A stretch of 64,000 nt of DNA, taken from Protonemura montana (taxonomy: Eukaryota; Arthropoda; Insecta; Plecoptera; Nemouridae). A program made the translations under genes and the position numbers. The stretch's first letter is position 1, and each line of letters opens with the position of its first letter. A model generated the notes under the pieces. That model was not told the DNA's origin. It ran no database searches and was given only the letters and a program-made list of their open reading frames with translations. Shown here in pieces: positions 49,501-52,981 of this stretch. The stretch is taken from NCBI GenBank assembly GCA_947568835.1, contig OX387609.1, forward strand, positions 2,112,001-2,176,000. The letters run 5' to 3'.

Positions 49501-51006
49501 GGGGCTCCTCCACCTTTCTAAATTTTAGCATGGAATGTAATGGCTGTGTACTCATGTAATGGCGTTGTCCTTCAGCAATCTTCTCGCTTTAACCCATTGC
49601 CTTATTTCTACAAGACGCGCTCTCTTAAATATAAATCCAAATTATGCTATTTTCTTCTTCCTATTTTTCCAGCCGTGATTATGGATCGCTGCCTGTCTAG
49701 CGCATTGAAATTCAAAGCCAACCACCCGTTCATCATCATGCTTATCTTCAAGAAGTCTTTCCATGTGCTCTTTTTTGGCCGCCACTCCAAGTAGACTGAG
49801 GTAATTCATGCCAATTTCCCCCTTGTTTTAGCTATAATGATGGCGTGCAGAGGTATGCCATTGACCATGAGCTTCGTTGCCGACCGCCCGTTCAATTTCC
49901 TCATTTGGCACCACTTTTCGGGAAGTGCTCTGTACTTCGGGCGCCTCAGCGAATTCCCGCGTAAAAGGGGAGAGGGACGCGTTGAACAGAATTAGGTAAA
50001 TTATTTTTGGCTTTCAACGTTTGGTTTCAAAAATGTCACTTGTTGCTGTTCGTTTGTTTTTGGCGTTTTTTTTTGCACTTGTGCAATTGATTTGGTTCGC
50101 GGTGCACCATTTCGAGTGACGAGTGGACCTCATTGACAGAATTTGACCTGTCCTATAATTATTTTAAAACTTGGATTTGCAACCATCTGTTCCGCTGAGA
50201 AAATTAGCACGGTCATAACAACTTCAATCCGCCGTGTTGCTGTTAAATAATACTTGGATAATTACTTCGACGAATGGTCATCGGTCGCCTTCTTTTCCAT
50301 CTACTTACAATTCCTATCGCTTTCGCTCTAAGTTTGGTGGCTGAGGGAAAAGCAACTCTTTCTCTTGAATTGCTTTTCTAAACTTGCGTGCACGCAGTAT
50401 TAGTAACACCTTTAAGTTTTTACAAACCGATCTTAAAATACGGTGTATTTGTGTTTAAAAAATATTCTTTCCATGTTTTCCCGAAATAAATTTCAGTTTA
50501 TGTCAGGCATTCTATGTCACTCAGTATTTGATTAAAACATAAAACTTACACAAATATATTGAATTATCAACGAAATGAAATGATTTCACTAACGCCGTTT
50601 AAATCTTGCTTAGTCGGCGTTTAAGGGAGGTCTTAGGTAAACAATTACTGTCGCCTTTTAGCCGACATTTTGAAAGATTCGAAAGAGGATTTACAGATAA
50701 TTACACAAAAAAATACGTATATTTAAATTTGATTTTGGTTACGATTCAGAAAGGCAGAACATAAAATACATTTTATTTGGCAGATGTCACTATTTCTCTC
50801 TCTTTTAATGATAGGATGGGGGTTTAATTTGTAAAATATAATTTTTACTGAACCTTGTGGCACTCCTTGTTGCAGCGATGATCATGTGTATGCGGATGGC
50901 ACTTCCTGGACCCGACATCTTGGCCAACCACCCGTTCCTCTTCGTGCTCGTCGAGAAGTCATCCAACGCGGCACTCTTCATGGGTCGCTTTGCTACCCCC
51001 GAATAA
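19528..51006 (+). CDS. Serpin A: secreted inhibitory serpin with 18 alternative reactive-loop exons
   Basis: Seven constant exons (19528-19594, 19821-19954, 20631-20810, 22950-23189, 24035-24223, 30078-30263, 30715-30850) join in frame to one of 18 terminal exons; with E1 the protein is 424 aa. The N-terminus has a signal peptide (core [15 protein letters not shown]). Serpin hallmarks appear in order: [46 protein letters not shown], and the hinge [11 protein letters not shown] (P17-P8), which is the small-residue pattern of inhibitory serpins. Each terminal exon supplies P7 onward, the bait bond, a D-H-P-F-like strand and an L-F-x-G-R-like end. Alternative last exons of this kind are known in Manduca serpin-1, Drosophila Spn42Da and mosquito SRPN10. 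The furin-type loop with RDEL in E2 points to the Spn42Da/SRPN10 class. Such serpins trap serine proteases in immunity and secretion. Expression of each isoform is not testable here. Confidence 0.93.
19821..19954 (+). CDS. Serpin A exon 2 (signal core, helix A)
   Basis: Acceptor TTCGTCTGTTACAG, donor TACAAG|GTATGT. It encodes the hydrophobic signal core [15 protein letters not shown], then the mature N-terminus and helix A ([18 protein letters not shown]). The length (134 bp) equals that of serpin B exon 2. Confidence 0.9.
20631..20810 (+). CDS. Serpin A exon 3
   Basis: Sixty codons, phase 0 both ends, acceptor TTTCCTCAG. It contains the shutter region [20 protein letters not shown] and ARGQTALQM, both classic serpin sequence. 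Confidence 0.95.
20895..21230 (+). mobile_element. 5S-derived SINE, body without head
   Basis: Body with a small duplication at its 5' end (CTTGCTTATCAACCTCTCAACAG and again CTTGCTTATCAACCTCTCGACAG). It has the full middle (AAGCCGGTGGTCCCCTTGGT) and the tail GTCATTAAACACCACAAATA followed by an AAT-rich end. It lies in serpin A intron 3. Confidence 0.88.
21231..22949. other. Serpin A intron 3 remainder; nothing recognised
   Basis: AT-rich intron. A short imperfect inverted repeat lies around 22,570-22,710 (GAATATTTCTGTTACATGAT...AGAAATATTCAGAAATAAAA). No exon is supported. Confidence 0.5.
22950..23189 (+). CDS. Serpin A exon 4
   Basis: Eighty codons, acceptor TTTCCTCCTGTAG, donor GCTCTT|GTAAGA. 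It carries [33 protein letters not shown] and LVNSETAL, the helix D-F region of serpins. Confidence 0.95.
24035..24223 (+). CDS. Serpin A exon 5
   Basis: Sixty-three codons beginning [20 protein letters not shown], the strand 3A/breach signature. It includes [18 protein letters not shown] and ends VLELPYK at AAG|GTATGA. Confidence 0.95.
24764..27618 (+). mobile_element. Helitron-like unit 1 with internal minisatellite
   Basis: It shares its first ~520 bp (from TTAACCTTATATAAAAG) with units 2 and 3. It shares its last ~60 bp too, which end in a hairpin (GGTGCC-GTTA-GGCATC, 27,591-27,606) followed by GGGTTCTG and CTAG. A hairpin just upstream of CTRR is the Helitron 3' end. The middle is a 1.4-kb 10-bp minisatellite instead of the ~500 bp found in units 2 and 3. 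The 5' end does not show a clear TC terminus, so the class is inferred. It lies in serpin A intron 5. Confidence 0.55.
26050..27455. repeat. 10-bp minisatellite (ATGGTATTCT)
   Basis: About 140 tandem copies of ATGGTATTCT with variants such as ATGGAGTTCT, ATGATATTGT and TTGGTATTTT. A higher-order pattern is visible in which the GAGTTCT and GATATTGT variants recur at intervals. The unit lacks stop codons in some frames, which gives spurious open frames reading M-V-F-Y-G-I-L-W. Confidence 0.95.
27619..28696 (+). mobile_element. Helitron-like unit 2
   Basis: It begins immediately after CTAG of unit 1 with TTAACCTTATATAAAAGCC. It is ~1.08 kb and ends with the same hairpin and GGGTTCTGCT but without the final AG. 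It is nearly identical to unit 3, so the tandem pair is young. The two minus-strand open frames it contains recur in unit 3 and are not supported as genes. Confidence 0.6.
28697..29756 (+). mobile_element. Helitron-like unit 3
   Basis: A head-to-tail copy of unit 2 starting at TAAATCTGCGATGTTCAAC (the first ~20 bp of the unit are missing). It ends with the complete hairpin and CTAG at 29,753-29,756, followed by T. Confidence 0.6.
29840..29930 (+). mobile_element. Foldback element flank fragment
   Basis: AAAACTAGTGCTAAGGTTAG and GTAGTCATGGGTCTCTAAAC match the sequence that follows the foldback arms elsewhere. The arms themselves are absent. Confidence 0.45.
30078..30263 (+). CDS. Serpin A exon 6
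   Basis: Acceptor GCTGACTTCAG, donor AAGCAG|GTATGA, 62 codons. It includes [20 protein letters not shown] and the strand [20 protein letters not shown], which is typical of serpins. Confidence 0.95.
30375..30540. mobile_element. Foldback element, truncated
   Basis: The left arm (ACTATTTCAACTTGGTTTTG, AAATTTCCCAACGTTTCGTA) is followed by a short reverse arm (CCTTGATAAAGTAACAGGTA). The following AGTGCAAGCGTTTGCTATTT is a tRNA-SINE tail fragment. Confidence 0.6.
30715..30850 (+). CDS. Serpin A exon 7 (hinge; last constant exon)
   Basis: Acceptor AATTTTTCCAG. It encodes [20 protein letters not shown] plus the first base of the next codon, then CACGG|GTAAGT. The hinge ([11 protein letters not shown]17-P8) is of the inhibitory type. 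The phase 1 exit is the common entry point for all 18 terminal exons. Confidence 0.95.
30851..31790. other. Serpin A intron before E1; nothing recognised
   Basis: Contains open stretches at 31,088-31,372 and 31,404-31,598, but without splice context, serpin C-terminal motifs or another recognisable family. Confidence 0.5.
31791..31933 (+). CDS. Serpin A terminal exon E1, predicted bait Arg-Met
   Basis: The acceptor ATGTCCAAAG leads into [16 protein letters not shown], with Arg at P1 by counting from the hinge. KADHPFMFF and LFLGR follow, with the stop TAA. A trypsin-like target is expected. Confidence 0.88.
31934..33543. other. Spacer between E1 and E2; nothing recognised
   Basis: No exon found. 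Palindromes containing GGTAATATTACC occur near 33,062 and 33,402 and could mark a decayed DNA transposon, but no clear terminal repeats or target duplication could be fixed. Confidence 0.4.
33544..33716 (+). CDS. Serpin A terminal exon E2, furin-type loop and RDEL
   Basis: The acceptor TTTCTTTCTCTTGTAG leads into [21 protein letters not shown] fits the furin/proprotein convertase consensus R-X-K/R-R, with P1 one residue later than the standard count (as counted, K|R). GDHPFGLFI and LFAGR follow, then a longer tail ending EARDEL before the stop. RDEL is a KDEL-type ER retrieval signal. Drosophila Spn42Da has an equivalent isoform (R-R-K-R loop, HDEL end) that inhibits furin in the secretory pathway. 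The same job is inferred here. Confidence 0.9.
33717..35100. other. Spacer between E2 and E3; nothing recognised
   Basis: No exon, RNA gene or clear repeat was identified in this stretch. The next array begins at 35,105. Confidence 0.4.
35105..35512 (+). mobile_element. Tandem tRNA-like head array (about 8 units)
   Basis: Roughly eight 52-bp units of TCCAAGTAGCTCAATTGGTT and AGAGCAACACCCGCGACAGG. The two first units read CAATTTGTAAGAG instead of CAATTGGTTAGAG. The last unit breaks off after GTTAGAGCAAAGC. Confidence 0.85.
36110..36190 (+). mobile_element. tRNA-like SINE fragment
   Basis: GCCTGAGTAGCTAGTGGCAC and GGTCCTGGGTTCATAACCAG give an A-box-like and a B-box-like block (GGTTCATAACC) at tRNA spacing. 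Without a proper acceptor stem, this is a SINE head and not a tRNA gene. Confidence 0.5.
36600..36835. mobile_element. Foldback element
   Basis: Compact copy: the left arm (AAAACTTTTTCAACTCGGTT to TACTTTATCAAGGGTAAG) and the right arm (AAAGTAACTGGTACAAGTTA to ACCCAGTTGAAATAGTTTTT) face each other with almost no loop. The usual flank AAACTAGTGCTAAGTTTACA follows. Confidence 0.75.
37035..37177 (+). CDS. Serpin A terminal exon E3, predicted bait Tyr-Ser
   Basis: The acceptor CAAACTGTTTCAG leads into [17 protein letters not shown], then YADRPFSFL and [12 protein letters not shown] with the stop TAA. Tyr at P1 predicts a chymotrypsin-like target. AATAAA lies at 37,228-37,233. Confidence 0.9.
37763..37887 (+). 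CDS. Serpin A terminal exon E4, predicted bait Arg-Ser
   Basis: The acceptor GGATTGTTTCAG leads into [16 protein letters not shown], then ADHPFAIVV and IFLGRFSG. The stop is TAG. AATAAA follows at 37,904-37,909. Confidence 0.92.
37910..39540. other. Spacer between E4 and E5; nothing recognised
   Basis: No serpin-type terminal exon is present. The open frame at 38,387-38,605 lacks the D-H-P-F strand and splice context. Confidence 0.4.
39560..39662 (+). repeat. Hexamer repeat (ACTTGA/GCTTGG/ACTTGG)n
   Basis: About 16 copies of a 6-bp unit (CTTGAACTTGGGCTTGGACT and so on). It ends about 40 bp before the E5 acceptor. Confidence 0.85.
39701..39840 (+). CDS. Serpin A terminal exon E5, predicted bait Thr-Ser
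   Basis: The acceptor ATGAATGTTTCAG leads into [17 protein letters not shown], then [12 protein letters not shown] and LFMGRLATA. The stop is TAA. It is close in sequence to E7 and E9, including the G-G-A-T-G start, so the three look like tandem exon duplicates. Confidence 0.9.
40060..40125 (+). mobile_element. 5S-derived SINE tail fragment
   Basis: GTGCCGTTAGACCAGTGCCT and AATGCGTCGTTAAACC match the 3' part of the SINE body. Confidence 0.65.
40541..40668 (+). CDS. Serpin A terminal exon E6, predicted bait Leu-Ser
   Basis: The acceptor ATCTTTCTGCAG leads into [16 protein letters not shown], then KVDHPFVFF and LFMGRFVN with the stop TAA. Leu at P1 predicts a chymotrypsin- or elastase-like target; Arg at P2 is the alternative. 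Confidence 0.9.
40857..42002. repeat. 33-bp minisatellite
   Basis: About 35 copies of a 33-bp unit (GCACCAAATGTACACTGAAC then ATCCCACACACTG), with CACACA/CACCCA, GGCACC/AGCACC and ACACTG/ACAGTG as frequent variants. Because 33 is a multiple of 3 and the unit has no stop in several frames, frames of 386-407 codons are open on both strands. A two-unit relic lies at 42,850-42,930. Confidence 0.97.
42012..42130. repeat. 41-bp repeat, three copies
   Basis: CTCAAATAACCTGGATAGAG then CATAGGATCCAGCCAGCTGAT occurs three times directly after the 33-bp array. Confidence 0.85.
42412..42551 (+). CDS. Serpin A terminal exon E7, predicted bait Cys-Ser
   Basis: The acceptor GGTGGATGTTTCAG leads into [17 protein letters not shown], then [12 protein letters not shown] and LFMGKLVDA with the stop TGA. 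Cys falls at P1 by hinge counting. AATAAA is at 42,589-42,594. Confidence 0.9.
42850..42930. repeat. 33-bp minisatellite relic
   Basis: Roughly two diverged units (ATCCCACCCTGTGGCACCAA, ATGTACAGTGAACATCCCAC) outside the main array. Confidence 0.8.
43735..43980. mobile_element. Foldback element
   Basis: The left arm has TGAAATGGGTTTTGAATGCT and AATTTCCCGACGTTTCGTAA; the right arm has GTTACGAAACTTTGGGAAAT and CATTCAAAACCCAGTTGAAA. The flank is AAACTAGTGCTAAGGATAAA. It lies between E7 and E8. Confidence 0.78.
44231..44457 (+). CDS. Serpin A terminal exon E8, predicted bait Arg-Ser
   Basis: The acceptor TTGCTGTTCCAG leads into [16 protein letters not shown], then [12 protein letters not shown] and [15 protein letters not shown]. 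The frame runs about 32 residues past the usual serpin end, with a basic tail, before TGA. A donor-like ACG|GTATGT at about 44,390 could instead remove this tail. Confidence 0.88.
45237..45388 (+). CDS. Serpin A terminal exon E9, predicted bait Lys-Met
   Basis: The acceptor TCTCGTGTTGCAG leads into [17 protein letters not shown], then [12 protein letters not shown] and [12 protein letters not shown] with the stop TAA. The dibasic R-K-K before the bond suggests a trypsin-like or convertase target. Confidence 0.9.
45845..45965 (+). repeat. ~18-bp pyrimidine-rich minisatellite
   Basis: About six imperfect copies of CTACAACCCTGATATCTT. They end about 25 bp before the E10 acceptor. Confidence 0.85.
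45994..46127 (+). CDS. Serpin A terminal exon E10, bait Cys-Trp or Trp-Leu
   Basis: The acceptor TTTCTTCTCTAG leads into [16 protein letters not shown], then [10 protein letters not shown] and VFAGRLCC with the stop TAG. A second AG three bases on (TAGAAG) would shift the loop by one residue and place Trp at P1. AATAAA is at 46,199-46,204. Confidence 0.82.
46454..47215 (+). mobile_element. 5S-derived SINE with five-unit head
   Basis: The leader GTCGTGTTGGAAACACTGGT is followed by 91-bp 5S-like units at about 46,493, 46,585, 46,676, 46,767 and 46,858. The body runs from 46,949 to the tail CGTGTCGTTAAACACCACAT. It lies between E10 and E11. Confidence 0.92.
47268..47398 (+). CDS. Serpin A terminal exon E11, predicted bait Ala-Phe
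   Basis: The acceptor TTATAGCTGTAG leads into [16 protein letters not shown], then [12 protein letters not shown]. The end reads LFFSYHSW, so the usual G-R of L-F-x-G-R is lost. The acceptor is weaker than in its neighbours, so this may be a decaying exon. The stop is TAG. Confidence 0.78.
47895..48031 (+). CDS. Serpin A terminal exon E12, predicted bait Tyr-Ser
   Basis: The acceptor ATATGTTCTAG leads into [17 protein letters not shown], then [12 protein letters not shown] and LFVGRHSQ with the stop TAG. The target is expected to be chymotrypsin-like. Confidence 0.9.
48099..48289 (+). CDS. Serpin A terminal exon E13, predicted bait Cys-Thr
   Basis: It starts only 67 bp after the E12 stop. 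The acceptor ACGATGTTCTAG leads into [17 protein letters not shown], then [12 protein letters not shown] (Pro of H-P-F replaced by Ala) and [11 protein letters not shown]. The frame continues into SINE-derived sequence, which supplies the last few codons and the TAG. Confidence 0.82.
48265..48445 (-). mobile_element. 5S-derived SINE, 5' half
   Basis: Reverse copy covering the CCTGTCAAATAGCACCATAG, ACCACCGGCTTAGAGTTCCT and CATGCTGTCGAGAGGTTGAT blocks and the start of one 5S-like unit (TCTCTCCCGAACAGAACTGG). It fills the gap between E13 and E14. Confidence 0.85.
48466..48722 (+). CDS. Serpin A terminal exon E14, predicted bait Tyr-Ser
   Basis: The acceptor TTAAAGATTCCAG leads into [15 protein letters not shown], then [10 protein letters not shown] and [12 protein letters not shown]. 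The frame runs on for over 40 residues to TAA at 48,720-48,722, longer than its neighbours. A donor-like site near 48,600 might shorten it. The exon begins ~20 bp after the SINE end. Confidence 0.8.
48933..49060 (+). CDS. Serpin A terminal exon E15, predicted bait Phe-Cys
   Basis: The acceptor CCTTCCGTTCCAG leads into [16 protein letters not shown], then [10 protein letters not shown] and LFFGRFSH with the stop TAA. It resembles the F-C-M loop variant named in mosquito SRPN10. Confidence 0.9.
49673..49794 (+). CDS. Serpin A terminal exon E16, predicted bait Cys-Leu
   Basis: The acceptor CTATTTTTCCAG leads into [14 protein letters not shown], then [10 protein letters not shown] and LFFGRHSK with the stop TAG. 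Its P' side is the shortest of the set. Arg at P2 is an alternative bait residue. Confidence 0.9.
49832..49995 (+). CDS. Serpin A terminal exon E17, predicted bait Arg-Gly
   Basis: It starts 37 bp after the E16 stop. The acceptor CCCCCTTGTTTTAG leads into [15 protein letters not shown], then [10 protein letters not shown] and [16 protein letters not shown] before the stop TAG. The target is expected to be trypsin-like. Confidence 0.9.
49996..50875. other. Spacer between E17 and E18; nothing recognised
   Basis: No further terminal exon, repeat family or RNA gene is visible. Confidence 0.45.
50876..51006 (+). CDS. Serpin A terminal exon E18, predicted bait Arg-Met
   Basis: The acceptor CTCCTTGTTGCAG leads into [16 protein letters not shown], then [10 protein letters not shown] and [10 protein letters not shown]. 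The TAA stop overlaps an AATAAA. It is the last of the array, about 1.9 kb before serpin B. Confidence 0.92.
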
Positions 51007-52120
51007 ACCACACCTACTTACCCTTCGCTTTGCAGCCTGCGTGTTCCTAGTCAACAAAGAAATTTGCCTTGAAGCTGGTCACTTGCCATGCACTTAGTGC
51101 CTTGGCAATTAAATTGCAAACGTAATGTTAGTTGATTGTTTGAGAAAAGCTTCAATTTGACATAAACAAGTATTTTCAGAGAGATCGTCCGTTAAAATCT
51201 TTAGCAGCTACCATGTTTTACTTATTTCTATATAACGAATCGTTTAAATTAGGTTACTACAAGCAGTGAAACTGCAAACAGGCAATGTTCAAAATGTTGG
51301 CCTGGGAAATAGTTTGAGAAAAGCTTTAAAGTTGACTTTTACAAAAAGAAGTATTAGAGATATGGTGAAAAATAAACGACCTTTTTTGAGATACCTTTTT
51401 AAATATTTGATTTTTTAACTCAGGTTACAACTGACGGTTGATCATAGATTTTTGAAGTGGACCGTCATAAAAAAAAAGTATTTTTAAAAGTGCCTTGTTT
51501 GAGTGTGCTTTCAATGTTATGGATGCGCAATTATTTCTTGTATTACCTCAGATCGATTCTTGTTAATCAGGAAATAAATGTATTAACTTACTGCGTTCAT
51601 GTTTGTGTTTTTCTACGTTCTATTCTCCTTCCAATGTAATTTGTAATTCGAGTACATTGTTAAAATATTGGCTTTGCTGGGATTGAGGGCCAACCAAGAG
51701 GCAAGCTTCGTTCATGGACAGCGACGTTCACCACTGAAAAGAAATGCAATTTAGACAAAACGGAATATTGGTCATGTTCCTAACCGGTAATGAATGGATT
51801 AACTGGAATAGTTTGAAGAAGAAAATTCCTTCTTGTCTAAGACTAACTTTCTTGAAGGATTCGTGTCAAACTGTCTCAAAAACCAACTTGTCCGCTTTGC
51901 CAGCGAAAAATTCAGAGAAGAAAGGTATTACAGTAGAATTAATTTAAGTTTGCCACTTTCTGAATAAAATTGAACTTTAAATAGGGAATATTTTATGCTT
52001 TTCTACAGTTTTTGAAATTTTCTTAAGTTTTTTTTTGCAATAGATTTGTTTCTAAAAATGTCAGATGTCATCCTTTTATTCAAAGGTATCCAGATAAATG
52101 ATCTCAAATAACTTTCTTAC
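51007..52120. other. Intergenic between serpins A and B
   Basis: AT-rich. A short duplicated phrase (TTTGAGAAAAGCTT, about 51,141 and 51,312) hints at a local duplication. No exon is supported. Confidence 0.45.
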
Positions 52121-52124
52121 ATTT

Positions 52125-52380
52125 TAAGAAAAACTATTTGAAATGGGGTTTGAATGCTAAGTAAAGGGCTACTAAATTTCCCGACGTTTCGCAACATATA
52201 CTAGTTACTTCTTCAGAGGTTTGAGCAGTCCTGAAGAAGTAATTAGTATATGTTGCGAAACTTCGGGAAATTTAGTAGCCCTTTACTTAGCATTCAAAAC
52301 CCAGTTCAAATAGTTTTTCTTCAAACTTGTGCTAAGGATAAATCAAGTAGACATGAGTCTAAAAACCATCATAAAGAATC
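52125..52380. mobile_element. Foldback element with hammerhead-like left arm
   Basis: Arms TGAAATGGGGTTTGAATGCT and CATTCAAAACCCAGTTCAAA surround a short loop. On the minus strand of the left arm (52,180-52,220) the order CTGAAGA, GTAAC-loop-GTTGC, GAAAC, GTC is complete. The right-arm copy has TTC in place of GTC. Confidence 0.78.
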
Positions 52381-52908
52381 TTACATGGCTGGTTCCAATT
52401 GGAAGAGGTACCGATCAATTTTCATCGCAATTTTATTGCCATCACAAGGTTACTTTGTTTTAGATTAATATCCTCATCGAGGCAATAAAAACCAAGTCGT
52501 GACAACCGTCGTGATGATCAACGTATAAGCTATAAATTCTACAAACAACTTGATAGCTAAGCCAAGAAAAGTAAACAAATATTTTATATTTCAGTTTCAA
52601 TCACATCTAAACTGGCTCAATATCACCGATAAACAATATTAGGTTTTTACCACCCACGGTCTCACTCCTAGCTGCAAAGCAAAGAGGAAAAATACCTCCA
52701 GAAGATATTTTTGCGCCGTATAGTTTCCTGCTTTTCAAGTAAACTACTCCAGGGTCGCCTTGATCTTGAAGGTTTAGATATGAATCACGATTGATTTGCT
52801 GATAGCGCTTGTGTTTTCCCCGACTACATCCAGTCGCTAGCATTGTTTACCACGGTGTACATGCGGGCGTGCTCTTCAAAAGCAATACCTACAATTAGAT
52901 TTGTAACA

Positions 52909-52981
52909 ATGCAGTTTCCGGGTTCAAAGCACACCTTGTTTAGCTCGATGTGGGCTGGATCTACTTCAAAAATGTTCTCAG
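52909..52981 (+). CDS. Serpin B exon 1 (N-terminus)
   Basis: Encodes [20 protein letters not shown] then KMFS, phase 1 exit at TCAG|GTAAGT. Other in-frame Mets are at 52,843 (upstream) and 52,972; the latter would start [19 protein letters not shown], an ideal short signal peptide, and is a serious alternative start. Confidence 0.7.

Noticed and set aside
51744..51947. Possible nineteenth terminal exon after E18
   Set aside because: The frame lacks the serpin C-terminal motifs and a good acceptor. E18 appears to be the last.
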